Shown: positions 48,595 to 57,863, counted from the first letter of the stretch. The stretch: 64,000 nucleotides of DNA from Comamonas odontotermitis (GCF_014207855.1 NZ_JACHKZ010000017.1:1-64000); one strand, 5' to 3'. The notes: generated by a model not told the origin, from the sequence alone. Numbers and translations are program-made.

Positions 48595-48652
48595 TAAAAT
48601 CAGCTCTTGGCGCGCGCCTGGTATGCGCTGCCAGCTATTATTTTTATAAAAA
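48595..48652. repeat. Dispersed intergenic repeat (AGCT/AGCGCT family), copy 4
   Basis: Reads CAGCTCTTGGCGCGCGCC...ATGCGCTGCCAGCTATTATTTTTATAA. Its AGCTGGCAGCGCATACC arm (minus strand) is identical over 17 bases to part of the copy at 52978. Confidence 0.55.
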
Positions 48653-48671
48653 CAGACGCAAGGAGTTCGGC

Positions 48672-50102
48672 ATGGGACAAGGCTCAGGACTGTGGGGCAG
48701 GTGGCGTGGTGGAGCGGTGGCCGCCGGGGCGGCTGTACCGGGGCTGGCCTCCGCAGCGGGTTTCAATGGGGCGGATCTGTCGGTCGCCTGGGGCATTCCG
48801 TTCGCAGGCATTCTGCTGTCGATTGCGCTGATGCCGCTGTTTCTGCCGCATTTCTGGCACCACCATTTCGGCAAGGTGGCAGCTGGCTGGGCTCTGGCCT
48901 TTCTGCTGCCTTTTGCCGCCGTGTTTGGTGTGGGGGCAGCAGCGGGCAGCCTGATGCATGCCTTGGTGGCCGAATACATTCCCTTTGTGATTCTGCTGAC
49001 GGCGCTGTTCACCGTCTCGGGCGGCATCTACATTCGTGGCAACCTGCATGGCACGCCGGCGCTCAATACCGCCATTTTGGCCATCGGCGCGGTGCTGGCG
49101 AGCTTTATGGGCACCACGGGTGCATCGATGCTGCTGATCCGTCCGCTGATCCGGGCCAACGACGCGCGCAAGAGCTGCGCCCATGTGGTGGTGTTCTTCA
49201 TCTTCATCGTCTCCAACGCGGGGGGCTCGCTCACGCCGCTGGGCGATCCGCCGCTCTTTCTGGGCTTTTTGAAGGGCGTGGACTTTTTCTGGACCGTGCG
49301 CCATATCTTTACCGAGACTCTGTTCCTGGTGGGTGCGTTGCTGGTGATTTTCTACCTGATCGACAGCGCCAGATTCAAGGCCGAAGGGCCCATCAGCCGT
49401 CCCGATCCCACGCCCGATACCGGCTCCATCGGCTTTGACGGCAAGATCAACTTCGCGCTGCTCGCCGCTGTCGTTGGCCTGGTGCTGATGAGCGGGTTCT
49501 GGAAGTCGGATGTGGGCTTTGCCATTGCTGGCGCCCATGTAGGCCTTCCCGGCCTGGTGCGCGATATTGGCTTGATCGTGGTGGCAGTGCTGTCCTTTGT
49601 GCTCACGCCCAAGCTGGTGCACCAGGCCAACCAGTTTGACTGGGGGCCGATGCAGGAGGTGGCCAAGCTGTTTGCGGGTATCTTCCTCACCATCATTCCC
49701 GTCATCGCCATGCTGCAGGCGGGCGAGAGCGGGCCGTTTGGCGGTATCGTGCGCGCGGTGACGCGGCAGGACGGCACGCCTGACCCGGCGATGTATTTCT
49801 GGGCGACAGGCTTTCTGAGCAGCTTCCTCGACAATGCGCCGACTTACCTGGTGTTCTTCAATACGGCGGGAGGTGACCCTGCCACGCTGATGACGACCAT
49901 GGGCACCACGTTGGCGGCCATTTCGGCGGGTGCCGTTTTCATGGGCGCCAATACCTATATCGGCAATGCTCCCAACATGATGGTCAAGGCCATTGCCGAG
50001 AGCCGTGGTGTGCGCATGCCGAGCTTTTTTGGCTACATGGCCTGGTCGTGCAGCATTCTGGTGCCGCTTTTCATCGTCATGACATTCATCTGGTTCAGAT
50101 AA
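48672..50102 (+). CDS. Sodium:proton antiporter-like membrane protein (CitMHS/NhaD type)
   Basis: A 476-residue protein with about eleven or twelve membrane segments. Segments such as LASFMGTTGASMLLIRPLI, FFIFIVSNAGGSLTPLGDPPLF and FLSSFLDNAPTYLVFFN are shared with ion-transporter superfamily members of the NhaD/CitMHS group, where GxxxTPLGDPP and SxxxDNAP line the ion path. Sodium or citrate transport is the likely role; the exact ion is not known. Expression could depend on readthrough of the weak hairpin after pncB. A dispersed repeat begins one base after the stop. Confidence 0.85.
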   Translation: MGQGSGLWGRWRGGAVAAGAAVPGLASAAGFNGADLSVAWGIPFAGILLSIALMPLFLPHFWHHHFGKVAAGWALAFLLPFAAVFGVGAAAGSLMHALVAEYIPFVILLTALFTVSGGIYIRGNLHGTPALNTAILAIGAVLASFMGTTGASMLLIRPLIRANDARKSCAHVVVFFIFIVSNAGGSLTPLGDPPLFLGFLKGVDFFWTVRHIFTETLFLVGALLVIFYLIDSARFKAEGPISRPDPTPDTGSIGFDGKINFALLAAVVGLVLMSGFWKSDVGFAIAGAHVGLPGLVRDIGLIVVAVLSFVLTPKLVHQANQFDWGPMQEVAKLFAGIFLTIIPVIAMLQAGESGPFGGIVRAVTRQDGTPDPAMYFWATGFLSSFLDNAPTYLVFFNTAGGDPATLMTTMGTTLAAISAGAVFMGANTYIGNAPNMMVKAIAESRGVRMPSFFGYMAWSCSILVPLFIVMTFIWFR

Positions 50103-50192
50103 AGCTCCCCCTGAGGCGCTTTGTGCCTTCCCCCAAAGGGGGACGACACCCTCGGTGCGGGGGCGGCCCTTCCTCGGTGTCCCCCGTTTGGG
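50103..50192. repeat. Dispersed repeat of the CTCCCCCTGAGGCGC type
   Basis: The sequence directly after the antiporter stop starts AGCTCCCCCTGAGGCGCTTT and contains hairpins TCCCCC-AAAGGGGGA and GGGGGCGG. I recognise it as a short mosaic repeat common between genes in Comamonadaceae; only one copy is in this window. Confidence 0.55.
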
Positions 50193-50248
50193 AGATGCCA
50201 AATGAAAATAATGTTTCCTACCAATACTTGAGCAAGGAGAACAAAACA

Positions 50249-51247
50249 ATGAATTCCAAGCCTCGCATTTTGATTGCCCGAGCCATCTCGCCCGAAGTGG
50301 TGAGCACGTTGCAGCAGCACTTTGACGTTACCGCCAACCCCGAGGACGTGGCGTGGTCACCTGACGAGCTGATTGACCGGCTGCAGGGCATGGATGGCGT
50401 GCTGACCACTGGCTCGCAGCGCATCGATGCAGCCTTGCTCGCGGCTTGCCCGCAGCTCAAGATCTGCGCCAACATGGCCGTGGGTTACAACAATTTTGAT
50501 GTGGCTGCGATGACGGCAGCAGGCGTGCAGGGCACCAACGCACCTGATGTACTGACCGAAACCACCGCCGATTTCGGCTTTGCGCTCCTGATGGCGACCG
50601 CCCGCCGCATCAGCGAGAGCGAGCATTACCTGCGTGCCGGCCTGTGGAAGGACTGGCGCTACGATCTGTTTGCGGGCACCGAAGTGCATGGCTCCACGCT
50701 GGGCATTCTCGGCATGGGCCGCATTGGGCAGGCGATTGCCAAACGCGGCGCCTTCGGCTTCGGCATGAACGTGATCTACCACAACCGCTCGCAGCTCCAG
50801 CCTGCGCTGGAGGCCGAGTGCAAGGCCCGTTATGTGGGCAAGGAAGAGCTGCTCCAAACCGCCGACCATCTGGTGCTGGTGCTGCCCTACACGCCCGAGG
50901 CGCACCACACCATCGGCGCTGCCGAAATCGCGTTGATGAAACCCACGGCCACGCTCATCAATATTGCGCGCGGCGGTATTGTTGATGACGCAGCGCTGGC
51001 CAAGGCGCTGGCGGCGCGCCAGATTGCGGCAGCGGGCCTGGATGTGTTCGAGGGCGAGCCCGCCGTACACCCCGATCTGCTGGAGGTGCCCAACGTGGTG
51101 CTGACGCCGCACATTGCCAGCGCCACCGCACCCACGCGCCTGGCCATGGCGCAACTGGCGGCCGACAACCTGATTGCCTATCTGGGCGGCAAGGCGCCGG
51201 TCACGCCGGTAAACCAGCTGGATGCTGCCACCCGCCGCCAAAAGTAA
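50249..51247 (+). CDS. D-isomer 2-hydroxyacid dehydrogenase (glyoxylate/hydroxypyruvate reductase-like)
   Basis: A 332-residue NAD(P)-dependent dehydrogenase. The Rossmann motif is GILGMGRIGQAIAKR, and the catalytic Arg, Glu and His lie in NIARGGIVDD, VFEGEP and LTPHIASAT. It resembles GhrB/gluconate 2-dehydrogenase-type enzymes, which reduce glyoxylate, hydroxypyruvate or 2-ketogluconate. ATG 50249 has AAGGAG nine bases upstream; a longer frame from 50048 overlaps the antiporter end and lacks features. It stands alone between repeats. Confidence 0.9.
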   Translation: MNSKPRILIARAISPEVVSTLQQHFDVTANPEDVAWSPDELIDRLQGMDGVLTTGSQRIDAALLAACPQLKICANMAVGYNNFDVAAMTAAGVQGTNAPDVLTETTADFGFALLMATARRISESEHYLRAGLWKDWRYDLFAGTEVHGSTLGILGMGRIGQAIAKRGAFGFGMNVIYHNRSQLQPALEAECKARYVGKEELLQTADHLVLVLPYTPEAHHTIGAAEIALMKPTATLINIARGGIVDDAALAKALAARQIAAAGLDVFEGEPAVHPDLLEVPNVVLTPHIASATAPTRLAMAQLAADNLIAYLGGKAPVTPVNQLDAATRRQK

Positions 51248-51268
51248 CAGTCGCACAAATTTAGGGTA

Positions 51269-51322
51269 AAAATAGCTGCTTGCGCTCACCTACCGGGCGC
51301 AAGCAGCTATTATTTTTGTAGT
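51269..51322. repeat. Dispersed intergenic repeat (AGCT/AGCGCT family), copy 5
   Basis: The best-preserved copy: arm AATAGCTGCTTGCGC and its complement GCGCAAGCAGCTATT form a perfect 15-bp inverted repeat around an 11-base centre, with a T-rich edge TATTTTTGTAG just before rmuC. Confidence 0.7.
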
Positions 51323-51343
51323 TTTGCTTTGCAGGATGCAATT

Positions 51344-52918
51344 GTGACCCTGGAACTGATTTTGCTTGCGCTTTTGCTGCTGGTGGCGCTTGCCATTGTG
51401 CTGATCCTGCTGATACGCCGCCCCAAGGTGGATCTGAGCGACCCCTGGGCACAGCAGCTGGGGCAGCAGGGGCGCGATCTGCAGGCCACGGTGCAGGCAT
51501 TGGCCCGCAATGAGGGAGCATTCAGCCATTTGGCGCAGCACCTCAACCTGCAGTTGCGCGAGCTGAACCAGGGCAGCCTGGAGGCGATGGGGGAGTTTCG
51601 TGAATCTCTGGAGGCGCGCCTTGCGCAAAGCGTGGCCGATTCACGCCTGGGCCGGCAGGAGTTGCAGCAGGCGTTGGCGGGGTTTGAGGCGCAACTGGCG
51701 CAGCGTCTGGCGCATCTGGATGCGGCGGTGAACCAGCGGCTCTCGGCACTCGATACTTCGCTGACCCAGCGGGTGGACGCCCTCACCAGCGCCAACCAGC
51801 ACAGCCTCTCGGGCCTGAAGGTTGATGTGCAGGCGCATCTGACTGGCCTGCAAGACGGCGTGGGCCGACAGTTGGCCCAGCTTGCGCAGGGCCACCAGCA
51901 GCAGGCCGAGCAGTTGCGCGGCACTTTGAACGAGCGGCTGGCCAGCATCCAGACCGACAACGCCTGCAAGCTGGAGGAGATGCGCAAGACCGTGGACGAG
52001 AAGCTGCACGCCACGCTGGAGCAGCGCCTGGGCGAATCCTTCAAGCTGGTGAGCGACCGGCTGGAGCAGGTGCACAAGGGGCTGGGCGAGATGCAGTCTC
52101 TCGCTGGCAGCGTGGGCGACCTGAAGCGGGTGATGACCAACGTCAAGACGCGAGGCACCTGGGGAGAGCTGCAACTGGGCATGATCATCGACAACGTGCT
52201 CACGGCCGACCAGTACGCCAGGAACGTGAAGACCGTGCCGGGCAGCGATGACATGGTGGAATTTGCCATCCGCCTGCCGGGCCGGCGCGATGATGCGCCG
52301 GTGTGGCTGCCGATCGATTCGAAATACCCGGTGGAGCATTACCAGCGCCTTCTGGATGCGCAGGAGAGCATGGACAAGGCCGCCATCCAGTTGGCCAGCA
52401 ATGGGTTCGAGACATCCATCCGCCTGGAGGCGCGCAAGATCCACAACAAGTACGTGGCGCCGCCCCATACCACCGATTTTGCCGTGCTCTACCTGCCCAC
52501 CGAAGGCCTGTTTGCCGAGGTGATGCGCCGCCCCGGTCTGGTGGAAGCCGTGCAGAACGACTGCCGCGTGATGATCTCCGGCCCGGCCAATCTGGCGGCC
52601 ATGCTGAGCAGCCTGCAGATGGGCTTCAAGACCCTGGCGATTGAAAAGCGCAGCTCCGAGGTGTGGGCCGTGCTGGGGCAGGTCAAGACCGAGTTCAACA
52701 AATTTGGCGAGGCGGTGGAGGCCACGCGCAAATCGATCGACCAGGCGGCCAAGAAGTTTGAGCAGGTGGATGTGCGCACACGGGCCATCAAACGCCGCCT
52801 CTCGGGCGTGCATGAGTTGCCCAATTCCGACACTGACGCCGCCGCAACAGCCGCCGACGACGAAGGCGACAGTCAACCGCCCGCGCCGCAGATGACAATG
52901 CAGGACAAGTCCGCATGA
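51344..52918 (+). CDS. rmuC: DNA recombination protein RmuC homologue
   Basis: A 524-residue protein with one membrane helix at the N-terminus (about 2-24), long coiled coil (30-250; many Gln, Leu, Glu and Ala) and the RmuC nuclease-like domain (about 260-470; KTRGTWGELQLGMIIDNVLT, SKYPVEHYQRLLDAQES and FLAVLYLPTEGL-like). RmuC limits rearrangements between inverted repeats in E. coli. I chose the GTG at 51344 (VTLELILLALLL) because AGGA lies seven bases before; an ATG at 51329 adds five residues. Confidence 0.9.
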   Translation: MTLELILLALLLLVALAIVLILLIRRPKVDLSDPWAQQLGQQGRDLQATVQALARNEGAFSHLAQHLNLQLRELNQGSLEAMGEFRESLEARLAQSVADSRLGRQELQQALAGFEAQLAQRLAHLDAAVNQRLSALDTSLTQRVDALTSANQHSLSGLKVDVQAHLTGLQDGVGRQLAQLAQGHQQQAEQLRGTLNERLASIQTDNACKLEEMRKTVDEKLHATLEQRLGESFKLVSDRLEQVHKGLGEMQSLAGSVGDLKRVMTNVKTRGTWGELQLGMIIDNVLTADQYARNVKTVPGSDDMVEFAIRLPGRRDDAPVWLPIDSKYPVEHYQRLLDAQESMDKAAIQLASNGFETSIRLEARKIHNKYVAPPHTTDFAVLYLPTEGLFAEVMRRPGLVEAVQNDCRVMISGPANLAAMLSSLQMGFKTLAIEKRSSEVWAVLGQVKTEFNKFGEAVEATRKSIDQAAKKFEQVDVRTRAIKRRLSGVHELPNSDTDAAATAADDEGDSQPPAPQMTMQDKSA

Positions 52919-52977
52919 GCGTGTTTTTTCCGGGCCTCTGATGGGCCATGACGGGAAATGCACCGTGCAGTGTTGCC

Positions 52978-53075
52978 AAAAAATGAGAGCTGGCAGCGCA
53001 TACCTGTATTGGTTTTCAGCATCCTTCTTTCTTATCTGAAAGCCAATACAGCTAAGTGCAATCAGCTATTTTTTG
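52978..53075. repeat. Dispersed intergenic repeat (AGCT/AGCGCT family), copy 6
   Basis: Contains GAGCTGGCAGCGCATACC (first part) and then CAGCTAAGTGCAATCAGCTATTTTTTG. It appears to be two fused, degraded copies between rmuC and the MFS gene. Confidence 0.5.
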
Positions 53076-53157
53076 CGCAGGGTCGGGTGTCTGCAGCCAC
53101 CAAGCCGTTGCTGAAAGATCGGCAGCACCGGGAATGCGGACCAGCCAAGGGGAGTGC

Positions 53158-54435
53158 GTGAACCGCGAGTTGATACGGCTGATTTTCGGCCAGTTTTTTG
53201 TCCATTCCTGCATGACAGGCACACGCCTGGCCGCACCGCTGCTGGCACTGCGCGATGGCTACAGCCCGGGAGCCGTGGGTTTTTTGCTCAGCCTGTTTGC
53301 GCTGACGCAGGTGTTTCTCTCGTTGCCAGCGGGCCGCTATACCGACAAGCACGGGTTCATGAAACCCATGCTGATCGCCATTGGCCTTGCTTTCTCCGGC
53401 ACGGCCATTGGGGTGGCGTTTCCGCGCTTTGACGTGCTGTGTGTCTCAGCCCTGCTGACCGGGGCGGGCTGCGGTATCTCCATCATTGCGCTGCAGCGCC
53501 ATGCGGGCCGTGTGGCGCACGAGGCGAGCGAGCTGCGGCAGATCTTCAGCTGGCTGTCGCTGGGCCCTGCGGTGGCGAACTTTCTCGGGCCCATGGTCAC
53601 GGGGCTGATCATCGACCATTCCACCAGGCAGGCGGGTGACAACCTGTCGTACCGCATCGCTTTTGCGGTGCTGGCGCTGTTTTCCCTGGTGGCCTGGTGG
53701 TGCGTGCGCGGGGCGCACGAATTGCCCGCTGCGGCCCCCAGGAGCGACGGCCAGCCGCACCATGCCTGGGATCTGCTGCGTGAGCAGAGCTTTCGCCGCC
53801 TGCTGCTGGTGAACTGGCTGGTGGCATCCTGCTGGGATGTGCACACTTTTGTGGTGCCGCTTCTGGGGCATGAAAAAGGGTTGTCGGCTTCCGAGATCGG
53901 CACGGTGCTGGGGGTGTTTGCCCTGGCTGCCTTTGTCATCCGCGTGCTGCTGCCCAGCATCTCGCACCACATGCGCGAGATGAGTGTCGTGATGGTGGCC
54001 ATGCTGCTCACTGCTGCCGTGTTTGCCATCTATCCGCTGATGCCTGGCGCCCTGGCCATGGCTGTGTGCTCGGCGCTCCTGGGGCTTGCACTGGGCAGCG
54101 TGCAGCCCATGGCCATGAGCATGCTGCACCAGATCACCCCTGAAGAGCGCCATGGCGAGGCCGTGGGCTTGCGGCTGATGCTGATCAACGGATCGAGCGT
54201 GTGCATGCCGTTGATGTTTGGCGCGGCGGGCGCGGCCATTGGCGTGGGCGGCGTGTTCTGGGTGATGGGCGCACTGGTGGGGGCAGGCTCGCGCATGGCC
54301 TGGGTTCTGGGCCGCACGCCGCTGCCCACGTTCACTTCCATCGAGGCACAGGCCGCATCACACCAAGCGCATGCGGCTGCGGCCAGCGATGATGGGGTGA
54401 CCGATGTGGAGCCCAAGAAGCCGGGCAATTCCTGA
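53158..54435 (+). CDS. MFS transporter
   Basis: A 425-residue major facilitator with about 12 membrane segments. Loop 2-3 shows AGRYTDKHGFMKP. The C-terminal tail is hydrophilic. I know no specific substrate. The start is a GTG at 53158 (VNRELIRLIFGQFFVHS) with an AAGGGGAG ribosome-binding site; an in-frame ATG at 53134 is possible. It is convergent with the LOG-family gene, sharing the bidirectional terminator at 54463-54501. Confidence 0.8.
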   Translation: MNRELIRLIFGQFFVHSCMTGTRLAAPLLALRDGYSPGAVGFLLSLFALTQVFLSLPAGRYTDKHGFMKPMLIAIGLAFSGTAIGVAFPRFDVLCVSALLTGAGCGISIIALQRHAGRVAHEASELRQIFSWLSLGPAVANFLGPMVTGLIIDHSTRQAGDNLSYRIAFAVLALFSLVAWWCVRGAHELPAAAPRSDGQPHHAWDLLREQSFRRLLLVNWLVASCWDVHTFVVPLLGHEKGLSASEIGTVLGVFALAAFVIRVLLPSISHHMREMSVVMVAMLLTAAVFAIYPLMPGALAMAVCSALLGLALGSVQPMAMSMLHQITPEERHGEAVGLRLMLINGSSVCMPLMFGAAGAAIGVGGVFWVMGALVGAGSRMAWVLGRTPLPTFTSIEAQAASHQAHAAAASDDGVTDVEPKKPGNS

Positions 54436-54462
54436 AAGCAGCAGCAAAACCGCTTTTCATGA

Positions 54463-54501
54463 CCCAACAAAAAAGCAGCCAGGAGCTGCTTTTTTGTTGG
54501 G
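54463..54501. terminator. Bidirectional rho-independent terminator
   Basis: A 17-bp perfect stem (CCCAACAAAAAAGCAGC arm) with a 5-base loop; the A/T-rich middle gives a T tract on both strands. It separates the convergent MFS and LOG-family genes. Confidence 0.9.
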
Positions 54502-54521
54502 CGAAGGGGGCGAGAATCCGC

Positions 54522-55385
54522 TCAGCCTTGATAGAACGCCTGGATCAGTCGGCAGGCTTCGTGCACATCGTCGGTGATGTGGAAGAGCTTGACGTCATCG
54601 GGCGAGATGGTGCCGTACTCGATCATCACGTCAAAGTTCAGCATGCGGCTCCAGAAATCGGAACCGAACAGCACGATGGGCACGCCCTTGGCCTTGTGGG
54701 TCTGCACCAGGGTCAGTACCTCGAACAGTTCATCCATGGTGCCAAAGCCGCCAGGAAAGACGACCAGCGCCTTGGCGCGCATCATCAGGTGCATCTTGCG
54801 CAGTGCAAAGTAGTGGAACTTGAAGCACAGCTCCGGCGTGATGTAGCGGTTGCCCGATTGCTCGTGCGGCAGGGTGATGTTCATGCCTACATTGGGGGCA
54901 TGCTCTTCATGGGCGCCGCGGTTGGCCGCTTCCATGATGCCGGGGCCGCCGCCGGTGCAGATGTAGAGGCGGTCTTCGAGCTTTTGCGTTTCGCTGAACT
55001 TGGCCACCAGCCGCGCAAAGCGGCGCGCCGCATCATAGTAGCGGCTGTTGGCCATGGCGCGCTGGGCAAGAGCAATGGCTTTGGTATCGCCCTGGGTCTT
55101 GGCGGCTTCCAGCCTTTGCTCGGCCTCTTCCGGCGCGATGAAGCGGGCGCTGCCAAATACCACCACCGTGTTGTTGATGCCCTGCGCACTCAGCTCCAGA
55201 TCGGGCTTGAGCATTTCGAGCTGAAAGCGTATGGCACGGGTTTCGCGGCGGCTGAGGAACTCGGGGTCGGCAAAGGCGAGGCGGTAGGAATCGCGCGTCA
55301 TCGCGGTGTCATCTGCGGGGTCCTTGCTGAACAGATTCCAGTCATGAGCCATGACTTGTTCATCGAGCTGGGTATTGGCGTCCAT
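54522..55385 (-). CDS. LOG-family protein (TIGR00730 type)
   Basis: A 287-residue protein of the LOG (lysine decarboxylase-like/cytokinin-activating) family. The signature is PGGFGTMDE at 211-219, preceded by the nucleotide-binding ICTGGGPGIMEAANRGAHEE. Plant and bacterial LOG proteins release the free base from nucleoside monophosphates; the role in bacteria outside plant pathogens is unclear. The N-terminal 60 residues are an extension relative to short LOG proteins. The ATG at 55385 has GAGAGAGA upstream. Confidence 0.85.
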   Translation of the reverse strand: MDANTQLDEQVMAHDWNLFSKDPADDTAMTRDSYRLAFADPEFLSRRETRAIRFQLEMLKPDLELSAQGINNTVVVFGSARFIAPEEAEQRLEAAKTQGDTKAIALAQRAMANSRYYDAARRFARLVAKFSETQKLEDRLYICTGGGPGIMEAANRGAHEEHAPNVGMNITLPHEQSGNRYITPELCFKFHYFALRKMHLMMRAKALVVFPGGFGTMDELFEVLTLVQTHKAKGVPIVLFGSDFWSRMLNFDVMIEYGTISPDDVKLFHITDDVHEACRLIQAFYQG

Positions 55386-55438
55386 GGTGTCTCTCTCTGT
55401 CGTGGTGCAAGCCATAGCGTGCACTGGCAATGCCTGAA

Positions 55439-55490
55439 ACAAAAAAGCCATCAGCGCAAGTTATTCAAGCGCTGATAGCTACTGAATATA
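55439..55490. repeat. Dispersed intergenic repeat (AGCT/AGCGCT family), copy 7
   Basis: ATCAGCGC and GCGCTGAT form an inverted pair around AAGTTATTCAA, flanked by A-rich and TAGCTA-containing edges. It lies between the crcB and LOG-family genes. Confidence 0.55.
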
Positions 55491-55579
55491 TAGCGTTTTA
55501 ATAGGGCTTGGATGCGAAAAGTGTCAAAAATGCCTCGGCGCACCTTTCATGCCCACAAATGCGGCCGGGCAGGGGGCTG

Positions 55580-55963
55580 TCACCGGCTGGCCCACAGGGC
55601 GTTGCCGGTTGCCAGGCCCAGCGCTGTCAGCGCGAGCGATCCGAACAGGTGCAGGCTGCATTGCAGCAACGCAAGGCCATAGCGCTCAGCCTGCAGCATC
55701 GACACCGTCTCTGCAGAAAAGCTGGAAAAGGTGGTGAGCGCGCCCAGAAAGCCGGTGATCAGCACCAGCCGCCAGACGGGGTCAATGCCCGGCGAGTTCT
55801 GGAACAGCGCGACCAGCAGGCCGATGGTGTAGCCGCCCACCAGATTGGCGGCTAGCGTGCCCCAGGGCAGCAAGGCATGCGGCTGGTTGAACCAGCGACC
55901 CAGTTGCCAGCGTGCAAGAGCGCCCAGGACGGCGCCGACGGAGATACCCAGGATGTTCCACAT
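55580..55963 (-). CDS. crcB: Fluoride ion transporter CrcB
   Basis: A 127-residue membrane protein with four helices, a dual-topology fluoride channel (Fluc) that expels fluoride. It begins MWNILGISVGAVLGALARWQ and has the conserved TFSSFSAETV (Na site/fluoride path) and GFLGALTTFSS segments. ATG 55963 is used; an in-frame ATG at 56002 would add 13 residues. No fluoride riboswitch is recognisable in the leader. The M14 peptidase gene ends upstream at 56049. Confidence 0.93.
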   Translation of the reverse strand: MWNILGISVGAVLGALARWQLGRWFNQPHALLPWGTLAANLVGGYTIGLLVALFQNSPGIDPVWRLVLITGFLGALTTFSSFSAETVSMLQAERYGLALLQCSLHLFGSLALTALGLATGNALWASR

Positions 55964-56048
55964 GGTGTTTTTCAGCGAGGCAGCAACAACGGGTTTGATC
56001 ATACATTCGAAAATCCACTGTCTGCACGCACGTGGAAAGCGCTGCTTG

Positions 56049-57863
56049 CTATCTATTTTGCATAATTTCCTGCCAAGCCGCATAGGCGGCCAGCACTGCA
56101 GCCTGCTGCGCGGTATGCGCCAGGTGGAGGGCATCGCCAATGACGGTCTGGTCGGGAAACTCGGTGATCAGCGTGACCGGCGCGGGCGATGCCGCATGGG
56201 CGCTGATGGTGCAAGGCGTGCCGTGCCGCAGCGTGAACGGCTGCAGGCCCGAGTGCTGCTGGTAGTGGCGCAGCTGGCGTTCGTTATAGGCCGCGAGACC
56301 GGGCACCTGGGTGAGCGCGAGGGCCACTTTCTCGGCAAGGGCGGTGGCTGCATCTTCCCAGCCGTCGTGGTAGCGCAGGATCAGGAAAAAGCCCTTGGGC
56401 ACGGTCCACAGGTCAAAGCCCTGCGGGATGTAGCCGGTGAGAGGGCGCGTCCATTCATGGGCAGGGTAACCGTGCAGGCTCAGATGGAGCTGCGCGCCGC
56501 TGCCCGCCAGCGCATCGTGGCGCACGGCGCTCTCGTACCAGGGCGCAGAGTCGCGGTACTCCAGGTCGTCGCCCAGCGCGGTGTAGCGCGCGGCGTGGTG
56601 CATCTGCTCTGGCGCGTAGCTGCGGTACCACTCGTGCAAGGCGTAGCCGTCGGGGTTTTCGACGGGAATGTAGGCGAAGTGGCTGTCGGGCTGCGCTGCC
56701 AGCGCAAGCGCGCCGCGCAGCGCTCCATGGGTGCCGGAGATTTCGTTGGCGTGCTGGCCGCCGCTCAGCAGCACGGCGTGGCCGCTTCCCTTTTTGTAGG
56801 TGGCGGCAATCGTTCGGCCTTGCACGCTGCGCCCTTGCCAGGCGGTGCCATAGGTGTCGAACAAGGGCTGCGTCAGCTCGGCAATCTGTGCAAGGCTTGG
56901 GGCTTGTTGCAGTGCAGCTGCAGCTTGGGCGGCAGCTTCTGCGTTTGCAAACACAGCTGCGCGATGGGCCAGCGGCTCTGGCAGAGGGAGTGCCTGGCTT
57001 TCGACGCGCACTGAGACGTGCTGCAGCGCCAGTGGGTCGGTACCACCGGCTGCCATGCGGATGTCGGGCACCATCTGCCCGGGTTGCAGGCGCCGGTCAC
57101 CGGCGGGGCGGCCCGACACCTGTTGAAAATGCTCCAGCAGCGAGAAATACAGCTCCTCGTGCATGGCTTCGGGCGTGCTCATCACTTCGCCCGTGCCGCT
57201 GATCGGCTGCTCGAAGCCTGGCAGTTCCATGTGGATATGCAGGCGGCCGAAATAGGGCTCTTCGGCAGGCCAGGGGTGCTGGCGAATGCATTGCATGGCT
57301 TGCTGGTAGGCCTGCTCGTAATCGGTGACCAGAGGCGCATCGTGCATGTAGGCGCCTTGCGAATCCTGCGATCGCTCCCAGCCGCACGGGGTGATGCCGT
57401 GCCCGCCTCGGACGGTCTCAAAGCGGCGATTGGGTGCAAACACATGCATTTGCTGGTGACGGCCACCCCGGTAGTGCAGGTGCAGGCTGTAGTGATCGTC
57501 GCCACTTCCATGGGGGTGCGGCTGCATCTGCAGATCGATGTGCGAGAGCATGGCTGCCAGTGGATAGGCTTCCAGCAAAAAACGGTTGCTGGCGGCTTCG
57601 GCGTGCACGGGGTAATGCAGTTCGACGGCACGCAGTCCGTCCATCTGTACGTCTTCCAGCAGCGCGTGCACCAAAGGTTTGTAGCTGCTGCGGATGCGGG
57701 CACGGATGCCCTGGGCAGCGAGCTGTTGCTCGGCGGCGCGGCGCGCCTGCACACCTTCAAAGCACCACAGCTGCCAGAAAACATCGGGCTGCGGGTCGGC
57801 GAGACGCGCCTGAACCCACTGGGTGAGTGTGCGATCGATGGTGCTGGAGAGCAGAATGGTCAT
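56049..57863 (-). CDS. M14 family zinc carboxypeptidase-like protein with large N-terminal domain
   Basis: A 604-residue protein. The C-terminal part (from about 340) is a zinc carboxypeptidase: zinc ligands His371 and Glu374 (GGQHANEISG), His464 (HLSLHGYPAHEW) and a catalytic Glu568 (LITEFPDQT). The N-terminal 330 residues contain Cys, many His and conserved-looking segments but match no domain I recognise, although the layout recalls peptidase_M14 proteins with Rossmann-like or beta-rich N-terminal modules. There is no signal peptide, so the protein should be cytoplasmic. A start other than ATG 57863 is possible. Confidence 0.8.
   Translation of the reverse strand: MTILLSSTIDRTLTQWVQARLADPQPDVFWQLWCFEGVQARRAAEQQLAAQGIRARIRSSYKPLVHALLEDVQMDGLRAVELHYPVHAEAASNRFLLEAYPLAAMLSHIDLQMQPHPHGSGDDHYSLHLHYRGGRHQQMHVFAPNRRFETVRGGHGITPCGWERSQDSQGAYMHDAPLVTDYEQAYQQAMQCIRQHPWPAEEPYFGRLHIHMELPGFEQPISGTGEVMSTPEAMHEELYFSLLEHFQQVSGRPAGDRRLQPGQMVPDIRMAAGGTDPLALQHVSVRVESQALPLPEPLAHRAAVFANAEAAAQAAAALQQAPSLAQIAELTQPLFDTYGTAWQGRSVQGRTIAATYKKGSGHAVLLSGGQHANEISGTHGALRGALALAAQPDSHFAYIPVENPDGYALHEWYRSYAPEQMHHAARYTALGDDLEYRDSAPWYESAVRHDALAGSGAQLHLSLHGYPAHEWTRPLTGYIPQGFDLWTVPKGFFLILRYHDGWEDAATALAEKVALALTQVPGLAAYNERQLRHYQQHSGLQPFTLRHGTPCTISAHAASPAPVTLITEFPDQTVIGDALHLAHTAQQAAVLAAYAAWQEIMQNR

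Noticed and set aside
48684-50249. 521-codon minus-strand frame opposite the antiporter
   Set aside because: Shadow frame rich in His, Gln and Arg, without family features.
55964-56048. Fluoride riboswitch before crcB
   Set aside because: No GGCGAUG...pseudoknot-type pattern could be seen in the leader; the gap is short and the motif absent.
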